The notes below the pieces were generated by a model. It did not search any database and was not told the origin of the DNA. It saw only the letters and a program-made list of their open reading frames with translations. Below are positions 1 to 17,658 of a stretch of DNA of 64,000 nt, in pieces. The position numbers and the translations under genes were made by a program. Source of the DNA: Agelaius tricolor (taxonomy: Eukaryota > Chordata > Aves > Passeriformes > Icteridae); NCBI GenBank assembly GCA_023055355.1, contig JALJCS010000009.1, positions 22,345,001 to 22,409,000 of the forward strand, in the 5' to 3' direction. The number at the start of each line of letters is the position of its first letter. The first letter of the stretch is position 1.

Positions 1-5286
<5,286 letters not shown>

Positions 5287-6078
5287 TTGGGCAATAACGT
5301 CTGTCCGTCCATTCCTCTGCTGTCTAGGAAATGGAAAAGTTTCCAATTAAGTGTTATTCACAGGGAAACTGGTATGGGGAAATGGCTTCAACTGAGCTTG
5401 TTTTCCCCCTGCACCTTGAAATTCTCTGGAACTGCTGCTATAGCTCTGTTTTTTCCAGTACAGCCTATGAATAACCAGATTTGCTTTCTGTTTCACATTA
5501 ACTGGCATCACCCATGTTGCTCATACATGGTACCTTGTTTTCAGGATGCAATGATCATAAGAGGAAATTGCCTCCAAAGTGCCATAACTGAGTGCAACAC
5601 CTGGCCCCTGGTGTACTGCCATGCCATCCACCTTGAGATCCAGTTTTTCATCCATGTGCTGCTCCATAGCTTCTTGCACTGGCACTTTCATGCTGCTCCC
5701 AGCTCCCAAAACTGCAGCGTTGCTTCTGAAGCAGCAGCTTTTGCATCCCTTGATCTCCCTGTGGTGTCCTCAGGCCCTGAGCCACCTCACTGGGATTCAC
5801 TTGCTGTAGCAAGGTGTGTCCTGTCCTTTGTGGTTGCACTGCATTGTCTGTCCCTCTTCAACAGTGAAGTGCTTCCCGCCTCTGCTTCCACCTCCTCTGA
5901 AACAGAAGTTCTTTTGCATGTTCTCTGCCCAAGGGATATATATAGGGAATATCCTCTTTTATCTCTCCACTGGCACTCTGCCTGCATGTCACCCACTCCC
6001 CTCCCTTCCTTTGCAGACTCTGTGATTGTGTGTGCTCCTTCCTGGAGACCATGTGCCTTTCCTATGCATATTAATTAG
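5287..6078 (+). other. Unexplained 263-codon open frame
   Basis: This is the longest uninterrupted frame in the 5' third of the window. The translation is rich in Cys, His, Ser and Leu, with no periodic hydrophobicity, domain or repeat that I recognise, and no obvious splice or promoter context. The composition is typical of a chance frame in C/T-rich DNA. I list it because of its length and do not call it a gene. Confidence 0.15.
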
Positions 6079-9000
6079 CTGTATTTAAAAATCCTGAAAT
6101 TAATCCTTTAATGGGTTATTTTTAGCCTTTGTCTTGTAGCTCTGGGAGCTGGCTTCTCTCAGTGCAAAGTCATAGGCTTTCTGTGGGCTTTAGAAAGGAA
6201 GCATTACTCTATCTGTGCTGGCTCACATGTGGGATGTGTGAAGGCTGGTGATGGTGGTTTTGTTTTTTTTTAATATGAAGAGCAAGAGTCTTTTTGACAA
6301 TATTTCAGGCTGAGCCACCTCCCATGAGAAAGGATTTGAGAAAGAGCAGTCACTCATATAGCCAAACTTACTTGCAGGTAAAAATTCAGGGAAGAATATG
6401 GGGAGGAAGGGAAAAGCACTGTGTGTTCATGTGTACCAACAGTGTCACTGTTTGCTTTCTTAGGTGGTTTCCAAGTAATCACAGGTGACAGGTGTGATGT
6501 CTGTCTGTAATGGTAAGAAGAACTTGTTTGTAGAAAAAATCTAGAAAGAATTGTCAATACAGAGAATGAAGGATCAGATAATGCTGAGGCCTGGAACGGA
6601 AGACAAAAGAAATTTAAAAAGTTAAAATGGGAAATTGTTCCTCCTGGGATGAGGAGCAAAGCCTTTCATTATAATCTGGGATGTTCTCAATCTGAAATTG
6701 GTAACAGAAAAAATGGAACATACAGTCAGCCATAATACACACATCACCAATGCAGGGTGAAAAAAGCAAGTCAAAATTAAAATGGTTGTGCTGAGTCAAA
6801 ACTAAGGTCTGTCTGACCTCATATCTTGACTCTACTTTGATCAAGAGCAAATTCCAACAGAAGAGCAGGAAAGTGAATTTTGATACTTCACAAACGTACC
6901 CTGAAGTGATCTGCAGCTTTCTGAGCCATAGGTGGTTATCTTGGTATTTAATAGGCCTTGACATCCATGGGGGGGGGCTGTTCTCTGGAATTAGTCCAGT
7001 CACTTCTTGAATCAATAGCGGCTGTCAGGGACAGAGCAAGCTCTGCCAAGGAGCCTCATGGTGCTGGCAAGGCATCCGTGCACTGAGAGGCCGTTTCTGA
7101 TGACACAAAAAGCATGTCAGTGCTGTGCAGAGATGGGTGAACGCCTCTGAGATGTGGTCTGTGGTTCTGGTCACCTGTGTTCAGGAGGGCTTGTCTCAGG
7201 TGAGACAGGTGTATTGAGGCTTACCAGGGAATGGAGAGTTGGTGTCAGGGGAGATGAGAGGAATTCAGCCTGGCAAAGTGGAAGGTTGACAGAGGGGGTA
7301 TCTGCTGTCCACAACACATCACTTGGTTGGTCAGCCTGGGAGAGAAAAAAGCTGTTTTTCCTGGAGGACAAACCTTGCACAAAGGCCCCACACAAACTGA
7401 TACCTGCCATGCCTGAATTATTTCTGAAAATGAGGTCCTAGGAGTAGAAAACATGTTTATCTGCTGAATAAAAGGGTGATGTTGTGTGCTTGCCTGCAGT
7501 TTCATGTACCTGAATCAAGGATGTAGGATGTCCTTTGCTGTCCTGCATTCCAGAGCTCCTGTGAGATCTCTAAGTCTAGGGTTGAATTTACAAAAGCTTT
7601 TTCCTTTGCTCTGTTATCTGTTTCTAAGGCAGGGTGAGTGTAAAGGGCCATGGAATCAGGAAGCAAAAAGCCTTTCTTAACTTCATGGATGGGAGTTACT
7701 CACATTTGCCATGCTGTTTGAGTACTGATGAATAGAAATTCACCAAAAGACTGCCTATTAAATATTCTAACACTGTTATCCAATGACCTTTCGCCACTGG
7801 ATTTTTTGTGGAGAAATCAGAAACAGATTGCAGGGTGTTGGAGCACAGTGTTAACAACAGAGGGACACCAATTTCTTTTGATCTAAAGATTGTTACTGAA
7901 CAAAACCCAAGTAACTAAGAATATTATATTAAAACACAGGAGTGGTTCAGTCTGCAAGTAGAATCCTTTGTGCAGTAATTCTTACACAGCAAAATAAGGG
8001 GAGATCATCAGTACCCTCAAGAGAGAATCTCTGAAGATACTCTCTATTGCATGCATTTAAATTCTTTTTGCACCCAGTTCTAGATGGCTCATCTTGTCCT
8101 TTGGGTACACATCCCATTATTACTTGGGGCGCTTTATGCCTGTGGGCTATTTCTGCACTAATTAATGTTCACATCAAGGGATTTCCCTGACAGTTCTCTG
8201 GCATTTTTGCAAGTGTTCTCTTAGCTCGGCATTGATACATGGTCACGCATTTTGTACACTTCAGCCAGGCACATAATTTCAAAGAGTGCACACATTCTTG
8301 CTGTTAGTGTGCTCAAATCTTAAAACCAGTGTAACTTGAGCAACCATTTATGTCAGACCAGTACTACAGTCTGCTAAACCTTATGCCAAACTCCCACACT
8401 GTACTTCTACTTGTATCACAGCAAGGTTAGGTTTTCAGGCTCTCATTAGATATTTTGCAGCTGAAGTGGAAATTTTCCACAGGAAAAAATCCTTCAAATC
8501 TTTGAATACACACCAGCCATCAACTTGTGGAATTAATTGCTTCACTGGGAAGCAGGCTTTGATGAGTTCAGTGACAACAGTGAAAAATTCACTGCCACAT
8601 CTAGGTGACATCGTTACGCTGACTTTTTATTAGCTTAAATAATATACAAATGCTGCTTTTTCAAGTGTGTCCCCTAAGAAAACCTTTCAATATACTGCCT
8701 CAAATTTCCTCCAGATCCTGCTCATGCTATTTCTTAATGGAAGTCTATGGGTTAAGCACATCCAGGCTTCACCAAGCACAGTGTGTAGCCCTGGAGATAT
8801 TCCCTCTGAACAGGTTATGTTTGGTGCCAGATGCTGGTTAGCTGCATCAGGAAGATGCTCTGCCCACATCCTTTTTTTACCCCTGCAGTAGAAACTTTTT
8901 GCCAGCTTGAGCTGTTGGGAAAGGGCAAGGATGTGGCTGGGTGTGCTCTGGTGCACGTCAGCTCAGAATCTGGAAGTCATAGTTTGTTTTCAATAATAGT

Positions 9001-10994
9001 ATCAGACTGACTTCCAGAATGGTGGCATTTGAACATTAAGGTTCATATGTGAAACACTCTGTGTCTTCCCAAATGCTGAACAACCTTTGTCCACCCCTGT
9101 GTGTGTAACTTGCCCGGATGTACAAAGTTCCTGGTTTGGGGAGTCAGTGAGGCTGAGCAGAGCCAGCCAGGCACAGGGGGCACAGCAATCTGCCCTGAAC
9201 AGATCAGAAAATCAATACAAAGGATGAAAATGCATTTGTGATGTGGGATAGGAACTGTGACTGTGAGGAGCCTTCTTCCTGAAGGGAAAAAAGATCACCT
9301 GATGTGGAGGGTCTGTAACCTCTGTGGGCACCATGAGATTTTAACTGGCTCCTGTTGGGAAAAGGCTGTACTTCAGCTGCTTGACAAGACTGATTTTTCA
9401 AAAACTGATTAACTGATGAGCCAGTCTGCAAGAATTATGAGATTGCTTCTAAATAATGAGTTTGAGGATTTTTTTTTTTGAGGATCTTTTTCCATGCCTG
9501 CAATTGTGGGGTTTTATTTAATCTTGAGCTTTTGTGCCACTCAGAGTTTAATATTTCCAAGCCCTGACCTTTTTTTTTTTTTTTCAGAATGGTGAGAACC
9601 ACCCTTAAAAATAAAAGAAAAATAAAACTTGGCTTATCTTTCAATCTGGCAGAAGTTCCAGCATCATGAAACCATCAAGAGTGGGCACTGCTGCATTAAG
9701 CTCACCCAGAGCGTTGCTACAGATACTTAAGGGCAACTTGCTGTTCAGAAGACAAAATTTCAAAATTTTTTACGGCTTAAATGTGAAGCAGACATGGGTC
9801 TTCATTCCATAGACATACCACACAATTGATCCTGTGGACTGCTCTGGTTCAAACAGTTGGCAGCATCCTGGTTTTAGTGAGATGGCTCACAGTAACCAAG
9901 AACAAAACATAACACTCAAAACAGGACATTCAGGTGAAATGTGCCTGTAATATAAATGTGAGCCCCACAATTACTTTTGTATTCTTGCACTGATCTTTAT
10001 AGGGACAGAATAATTTTTCCACACCAAAGTGAATAATGAGTGGAATTCATACACTTTATCTTGAGTCTATCACCTGTAGTTCTTCCATCACTTGCAGCAG
10101 GAGTGCTGGAGGGAGGAAGCAAGGGAGAAACTCGAGGGATTTTTTTAATCCTGTGCTACTTATCTGCTTGTACAGAGAGACCCAGCAGACTTCCAGTGTA
10201 TTAACCAATTTCTTCTCAGACAGGAACAAAAAGCTAGACAGTGACACTCCAGTTTTGGAAGGTTCTTCCAGACACTATCTCAGCTGTGCTGTAGCTCTTG
10301 TGCTGTCACAGCTAAGCATGGCATCACTCCCACTGGAGCAGTGTCAGAGGATGAACCTGCGACCTTTTCTTAAAATACATGTATCAAGTCATTCCCTTAA
10401 AGTGACATTGAGAAATTTTGACTTGTAAGAGGAGTTGTCTTGGGTTGCAAAGCACCCAAGAATGCAGAAGAGGAGGTGGGATGAAGACTTCTGTGATGTA
10501 TCAGGGTTGATCATTTGTCTCTGTTTGTCTCGATCCCCCGTACCCAGCAGCAGGCAGCCCACACCAGCAACCTTGCACGGTGTTTTTTGTGATAAAAGTG
10601 CAGACTTTGTGAAGACAGAAACTCTGCAGTCGGAATATTAAGTCGGGCTTTGCAAAGCAAGTGAGGGGAAACCATCGCTGAAGATACCATCTTGTGGCAG
10701 TAAGAGGCACAGACCAACAAAGCCAGCAGATCTAAGCTGTGTGAAGCAAAGCATCAGTCCTACCCAGCAGCTGATCGTGCACTCCTCCCTTTCCAAGAAA
10801 AGGAGGAAATGCCACCGAGGAGCAAGTCCTGATCCTGGGCTCAGATCCCGCTGTGTCCTCGCCCAGGAGCTGCGGGGAGGGGACACACAGGGAAAGCCCC
10901 AGGTTTACACTGCACTCACCCCACCCAGCGGCTGCTCCAGGACATCCCTTGCCCTAAACAACTTTCCCTGTGACAGGATGGCGAGATTTGAATG
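6079..10994. other. Region without a recognised gene
   Basis: No gene, RNA gene or clear repeat was recognised. There are short homopolymer runs (for example G at 6971-6978 and T at about 9568-9585) and no long open frame. Confidence 0.6.
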
Positions 10995-11481
10995 CAGATC
11001 TGTTGTATTGCACTAAATAGTTTATTTAGTTGTTGTTTGGCACTGGGTGATTGGAGATTTGCACTGAGTAGTCTTTACATTGCACTGAATAGTTGATGTT
11101 ATATCACATGGTTTGTTCTTCCCCTCTCTTACCACATGGTTTTCCCCTCGCCCCTCTCCCCAATACCCCCTGGTGGTCTCTCCCCCGGTCAGTCCCTCCC
11201 CTCGCCCCTCCTCACTGGTGTCCCATTGCCTGTGGTCCTCTTCCTCCGCCCCCCATGCCCGGCTATAAAATGCCCTAGAGGCAGCGGGCCGGTCTCTTGG
11301 TCCGTGTGGATTTTTGCGTCTGGTAGTTCTCCTGGGAATAAAGAGAGGACATTCATTCCCACGTGGAGAAGAGCGCTTCTTGTCTTTTGCTTTCTTCCAT
11401 GTAAGATCGTGTGGGCTAAGGGCCACAGCTAGCCGGATTGGACCTGAGCAGCCCGCCCAGACACGGAGTCTTACACAGATC
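10995..11481 (+). mobile_element. Solo LTR of a class II (ERVK-like) endogenous retrovirus, with target duplication
   Basis: The LTR runs from TGTTGT at 11001 to TTACA at 11475 (475 bp) and is flanked by perfect 6-bp direct repeats CAGATC at 10995-11000 and 11476-11481. Six-base duplications and TG...CA ends are typical of class II endogenous retroviruses. Inside, in order, are a C-rich U3, a TATAAAA box at 11264-11270 and an AATAAA poly(A) signal at 11337-11342, the normal U3-R-U5 order on the plus strand. No gag, pol or env sequence adjoins it, so it is the product of LTR-LTR recombination. The intact flanks suggest a fairly recent insertion. Confidence 0.9.
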
Positions 11482-14400
11482 TGGTCCTTACCCCGGGACC
11501 TCTCCCAGATGTGTCCGTGGCCACGTCCCACCCTCCTTTCCAGTCCATCAGGGAGCTCTGCCCTCTGCTACCAGCCCCTGATGCCCAGCTTGGCTCGCAG
11601 AGCTGCCGGCTGCTCCCATAGCCCAGGAGGAGGCACTGAGGGCAGGAAATTCCAGCTGGGATCCGTGTCCTGCAGCAGGACCCGGTCAGTTCGCAGTTAA
11701 TCACAGAGCTTGTTGAAAGAGGTGATCCAGCTCCTGCTGTGAAGTTGTCCTGGTTCCTTTCCCTCATTTATTGCAATGCCAGGAACAGAGAGTTCAAATT
11801 AAATGAGACCATTGTAAAACTACCTCCTCTCTGTAAAGACATTGCCAGTACATTTAAGGGGGCTGAGGGAAAGTTCCTGGAGAAGCGGGAGAAGTTGAAC
11901 ACTGCAGAACCACACTGCCTCAACCACTTTGTACAGGCAAAACCTACCGTGCCATGATCGGGATCGGACAGTTCTCACCTCTTGATGATTGCTGGTGGCT
12001 GGCCAGAGAGACCATTGCTGCAGCAATACCTGTGGGCCAGAGGTTATTTCAAGAGCCCTGTAGACAAGGGACATCAATTCCAAGATGGACCAAAAGAAAC
12101 TCCACCCTGAAAGTGAACTTTCTTGGACTTAGTGGTGAGTGGGCAGCTTTCCTTATGTCATCAACACAAATAAATGGCAAATAAAGCATGTAGAAAGCCC
12201 AAGTGCATGTAAAAAATCCAGTGTGCTTTTGGTCTAGATAAATTAAACCTAAATATATAACTAAAACTGCATGTAGGATTATCAGAAAAAATATATATCT
12301 AGCTTCTGATGAAATCACCACATAGAAAATTTTGAGGTGCAAGAATATTTGAAAAAGAAAATAGAGAAGCTGAAGATGCTTCATTCCTGTAATTTATTTT
12401 CTTTTTACAAAAAAATAAAAAAAAAAAGAAATGATGAGATGATAACGGAGTGTATCAGTACCTTCAAAGCAATTTTTGTCCACGTGTATTTTGTTCCCTT
12501 TCAAGTTTCTAGATTGTCTTTCCACATTTTAGGCAGCAAAAAATCCCTATCTTTCTCTGTCTTGATGGTCTTCCACAATGCATGTTAAGCATTTTGAGTG
12601 GCACCTGTTATAGGATCAAGCTGGAGATTTAATAAATCTTTATATTTGATTAATGTTCTTTTCCCTTTTGCAGATTAATCCTTAACTGCTTAATATTCAG
12701 TGCTTGCTGCCAGCACTGGAGAGACACATCTTATTTAAGAAATGAGACAAGTTTAGCTTTGTGAATGAGGAACGTCTAGAAATAGCAATCACTGGTCTGA
12801 GTAAGAAATCCATTGCACAGCCACACATGAAATCCAGTTATCCAGTGGATTTTGAACTGAGATGGAGATGCAGATGGAGAGCTTTCAGGAGGGAGAAGAG
12901 TATCACATGGGACTGCAGGGGTCATGGCAAGGAGTGGTGAAGTTGTTCTTTGGGAATGTACCCAACTGTGCTCCCACTTCCCAAATTAGCTTTACAGCCA
13001 CTATAATCTATTATATCTACATATCTCAGGTCAAGAAACAATTGGTACTTTTGGTTTCCTACATAACAGGAGCTAGACATAACTTTTCACATTGTTATTC
13101 TGCACAAAGCCTGTGAACTGAGCCAAAGCTTTAAAAAAGAAAAAAAGCAAATTTAAAGATCATAATAGAGAAAGTTAATGTTAATTTTGTGATTTTTATA
13201 ATTTAGTCTGCATGAATCCATTTAACTCCATAATGTAAAACAATTTTATCGTTATTTGAAGTTTGCAATGTACTCAGAATACCAATGTCATGCTTGTCTG
13301 ATAAAATAGATTTTTCACAAAAACATGCTCATTGGCATCAACTATCCAACTGTCCTCCATTGACTGTATCCTATATTAATGATACAATTCCAGGCATGGA
13401 TTTCTGGTATTGACATGATAGCCACTTTTGCTTCTGTTCCTCTGGAGCTTCCTCCTTATTCCTAAATCTATTCAAAATGTGTGTTATTATAGTTCCTGGT
13501 CCCTTTTAGCAAGCAAAACTCTGCTCCTCTGCGGTGACAAAATATTTAACAGCAAATGGTGGTCTTTATAAATGTAGGGTTTTGAACCTTCTGGAACCAG
13601 AAATCATTAATTTGCCTGTAGCATGTAAGTATCACTGATACATATTTGCTATTTCTTCCTTTTCTGCATATCTGAAGGGTAAATGAACACCTTTCCAGCA
13701 AAGCAGCCTTAATGTTTTGGGTTTTTTTGCTTTTCCATTGTTTATACAGAAGTACAGTTCTTAATGACTGCGGTCCTGTTGACAGTGGAGCTTCATTGAT
13801 AACCAATAGTTTGCTTTCTTGATTGCCAGACAAACTAATTAAATCAGAAGAATGGTCCTGGTCAGCTGATGTAAAAACAACAAGGCTTGTCCTGATCAAG
13901 TGCATTTTGTGGCCATTTTGCTAACCTGCCAAGGGTAAGAGCATGGAAACAAGCTACTGCAAAGTAGACTGGAGTGCAGACTTGCAGAAAATCAACCCTC
14001 TGCAGTAAGTTTGCCTGTTCTCCCTCTTGGTATCCTTGGAATATCTCTATTGGCTTGTGTTTGTTACTGGGTAACAGCAAACAACAGCTCCAGTGCCTCT
14101 GGGCAGCAGGATAAATGTCTCAGGTAGCCACTCCCTTGGGCTTCCAGGATGTTTTATTGCAGGCACTCCACTATTTTGGGCAGCCACCTGAAACAAAAGA
14201 CAACACAGATGCCAACCCAGGGGTGCTCAGGCAGGGACAGAAGTGGGTAATTAGCTTCCTGTAAGCAGGAATGGCTTGTTGTGGGGATTGAAGGAAGGGA
14301 TGTGGTAGCAAGACACGGGGAGAGAGTTCAACAAAGGAGGAATTTGGCACTTAGAAATCTGACTGTTGGGAGCAAGGCTCTTGGAGAGATGAAAAAGACC

Positions 14401-16388
14401 CCACTGTCTTCCTGTGAAGGCAAAAATGTCAAAGAAAGGTCTGGCAATAGGAGCTTGCACTTGGGAAACAAGTCACTGAACTGTGGAAGAAAAATTGTCC
14501 TTTCTTCTCTCTGGCAGCATCTGTGAATATTTTAGGGCCTCTGTTAAACATGTGGAAAGTTGTCCCAGTTTTCTGGTGTTTTAATACCCCATCCCTTTGA
14601 TGTGTGAAGTGTCTCCCCCTGTTAAACAGCGGCTTTGCTGCTGTTGTCCCTCTTCCCTTCCTGATCGAATTCCCTGTGCCTGGATTGCCCTTCCTGCTCC
14701 TACCTCAGTGACAGAGCAGCCATGGCTGCACCCATTGCTTGGCACTCACTGAGCATTAGGATGAAATATCATTAGCCCAGAAAAACTGTGGGTGTTACTG
14801 TGTTAAACATGTTTTTGCTTTTCTAAGGGTGTGCAGAGAGCAGAATAAATAAAATAAGAGTGCGCCTGCGGGGGAAGGAAGAGGAACAGTGTCCATGGAA
14901 GGGGTGGAGAATAAGAAAGCACAGAGATCTAAGTGTAGTGTCCCAGCTGCAGGGAGAGGTGAGGCCTGACAGGACCAGCTGATGCTCAGGGGCCTAAAGC
15001 AGCTCTCCTGGAAGAGAGGTCCTGTGTTCCTTCAGGATGTTTGATAATCATTGTCACCATGACAGAAAAGGTGAATCATCACACATCTGAAGGGAGGGAG
15101 GGATTAAGTAATCTCCTCTCAGGCAGATGGAAACCAAAGCCTTGTGGAGGGTCTGTGTCCCCAGAACATGACTGACAATTCTGGTGTCTGCTATTCTACT
15201 GCTTCAGATCTTACATAGTTAACCAAAGATGTTACTAAAGCACATAGTTATGTTTGCACTGGGACTATCTAATGTCTAGGGCACTGAATAATTAAATTCA
15301 GCACAGACTTCAAGCACTCAGCATCCCTGGAAATGTGATTTATTTACATTAGTATTGGGTCAGGTAAAATGTTTCTGTTCACACCTCCAAAACCACAGAG
15401 GAATTCCCATCTTTTAGAGTTGTTTTCAGAAGGTGAGATGCATGTTTGAAAAACAAACACTGGATCAGATTTGTTTGTTCAGACAAGATCTGTATTTTTG
15501 CCCACAAGCCAAGTTACACATTCTCTGCAGAAGCTCATGTGGCCATCAGAGAAGCACAGGGGCAGCACACGTGTACCTATCAGCTAAGGTTAGCCTTTGT
15601 TCCCAGCTGAAATGTGGTAAGAGCAGGATTTTTTTCAGCACTCTTTATTTTTCCTCAGCGCTCACAAATACATTGACTCTGCAGTGGGAACCCCTCTGTG
15701 ATTAAGGCCTTCCTGCAATATTTTTCTCCTTTCCATTTTCTTGAAGTTGTTCTGTTGAATACCCACTGAATTTATTGCAAAATGAAAGTGTATAAAGAAG
15801 TATTCACCTGACCAGATCTGTCCCTTCTCTCCCTCCCCATGCTGTCCTAAGTAAAACTGTATTGCACTTACATTGTACTTTTGATCTCATGATGTTTACA
15901 GTGCTCAGAGTTTGACTGTCAGGTGAACATGAAATGCACAACACCCTTGAAAAAGTGAACAAGATTTGTTACAGCTTTTGCCATCAGGTGGCTTCTGCCT
16001 GCTGCCTGTTTGGTGAGGTTGGCAACTCTGAGTGAACAGGGTGTAGCTGAGTGGTGCACATTTGTAAAGTGTGATCAGACTTCTAGGACAAGTTGTGTTT
16101 TGCAAAAGCCTTGGAGGTGGCGTGGAGTGAAAGAAGGGCTGAAGTGTTCACACCATGGATTGTGTAGAGTCTTGCTACACAAAATAAGTCCTTGTGCTGC
16201 AGAGATGTACAAGTGGGTGTGGACTATGCAGTACAGTTACCCTCATCAGCCTGTACTCAACAAACAAATGAACATTTCACTTTTATTTATTCTGAGGTTG
16301 GGGGTGAGGAGTTTAGTGGGCTCTTACACAAAGAATTCATTTAAATGCTTTGTAGTTTGCTGCTGCTGCTGCTGCTCTCTCAGCTCTC
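11482..16388. other. Region without a recognised gene
   Basis: The first 250 bases after the solo LTR are GC-rich; the rest is ordinary AT-rich intergenic DNA. No domain-bearing frame was found. It lies downstream of HSD3B. Confidence 0.6.
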
Positions 16389-16461
16389 TGTGGTGGTGTT
16401 TGCAGGGGTCCTAGGACCAGGGAAGAGACGAGGATCTGACTCCATGTTTCAGAAGGCTTGA

Positions 16462-16467
16462 TTTATT
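16462..16467 (-). terminator. Candidate HSD3B poly(A) signal inside an LTR
   Basis: AATAAA on the minus strand is the first canonical signal I find downstream of the HSD3B stop codon, about 380 bases away. It lies in the antisense of the LTR at 16389-16785, so if it is used the 3' UTR end of HSD3B is retrovirus-derived. Variant signals closer to the stop cannot be excluded. Confidence 0.35.
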
Positions 16468-16476
16468 ATTTTATGA

Positions 16477-16497
16477 TATATATATATATATATATAT
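16477..16497. repeat. (TA)n microsatellite within LTR
   Basis: About ten TA dinucleotides inside the LTR at 16389-16785. Confidence 0.9.
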
Positions 16498-16843
16498 TAT
16501 ATTAAAACTATACTAAAAGAATAGAAGAAAGGATTTCATCAGAAGGCTAACAAGCAAGAAGAAGAATGGAATGAATAACAAAATCTTGAGTCTGACCAGA
16601 GAGAGACACATTTGGACTGTGATTGGCCATTAATTAAAAATAACTGCATGAGACCAATCACAGATGCACCTGTTGCGTTCCACCACCGCAGATAACCATT
16701 GTTTACATTTTGTTCTTGAGACCTCTCAGGTTCTCAGGAGGAAAAATCCTAAGGAAAGGATTTTTCATAAAACATGTCTGTGACAGGCTCTCCTCTGGCT
16801 CAAGGCGCTACTTGCTTAGCTGGGTTTCAGCTCCTCTTCAGGC

Positions 16844-17658
16844 TCAGGCAGTGCTGCTCTGCAAGAACACCCTTCTCTGGGGGATCACAGAGGCAATCCA
16901 CTCACCAGTGCCCTTCTTGGCCTCTTCCCACGTGTAGCGGGGCACGTAGCCAAAATCCTGCTGTGCCTTTCTGTAGGAGAAGGTGAAGGGGGTGTTGAGC
17001 AGCGTGACCAGGTGGCGATTGGTGGAGGGCACGTATCTGATGAAGGGCCTCAGCAGGAAGCTGAGCATCTCCAGCAGCAGAGAGAAGTAATAGAGCATTG
17101 TCAGGGGCATGGGGAGCTGGGGCTCAATCCCAAACCCCAGCTCCTTGGTCAGCTCGTAATTCAGGTCGGCGTAGCTCATGTGAGGAGTGTCATCTGAGAT
17201 GTAGTAGAACTTGCCCCTGACGTGCTTGGCTCTCTGTGGGGCTCGCAGGGCTTTGGCTGCCTGCACGTGCGCCCAGGCGATGTTGCCCACGTACACGGGG
17301 TTCACCAGAGCCTCCTTCCTGGAGAAGCGCAGGTAGATGTTCTTGTTCAGCAGGCACTTGTCCAGATGGCCTTGGAGAAAGGGGCAGCCTTCCCCAAAAA
17401 TGTACATGGATCTCAGGGCACAGGTCATCAGCGTGCTGCCATCCTTCAGCACCTGGCCATCTGCTTTCAGCACAGCATCCTCTGCCAGTCTCTTGCTTTG
17501 GGCATAAGGAAATTTGGATGTGCTCTCATAAGCTGTATCTTCATCCCCATTGAAAATGGGGTCCCCTTTGCAGTTTGGGCCCGTCACTTCTATGGTACTG
17601 GTGTAAATGAAGTGCTGGACGTTACAGCGGACGCACGCCTCCAGCAGCAGCTGAGTAC
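16844..17658 (-). CDS. HSD3B1: HSD3B last coding exon
   Basis: Starts after acceptor TTTTCTGAAG and encodes residues 107-377 with the stop codon at 16844-16846. It holds the YTSTIEV strand, catalytic Tyr158 and Lys162, the GEG loop, [25 protein letters not shown], the hydrophobic membrane-associated helix (about 288-312) and [13 protein letters not shown] near the C-terminus. The open frame continues four codons upstream of the acceptor, but those are intronic. Confidence 0.96.

Larger units (their letters stand above)
16389..16785 (+). mobile_element. Solo LTR at the HSD3B 3' end
   Basis: This 397-bp element starts TGTGGTGGTG and ends GTCTGTGACA. It contains AAGGCTTGATTTATTATTTT, a (TA)n stretch and a CCAATCACAGATGCACC-type motif, which I associate from memory with an LTR family abundant in songbirds. 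The flanks are AGCTCTC (before) and GGCTCTC (after), a possible target duplication with one mismatch. A CTG run lies immediately upstream. The LTR is antisense to HSD3B and sits 58 bp downstream of its stop codon, so it probably lies in the 3' UTR. Confidence 0.8.

Noticed and set aside
11022..11531. 169-codon minus-strand frame
   Set aside because: It is almost wholly the antisense of the solo LTR, whose C-rich U3 gives an Arg/Gly-rich frame. Nothing resembles a retroviral protein.
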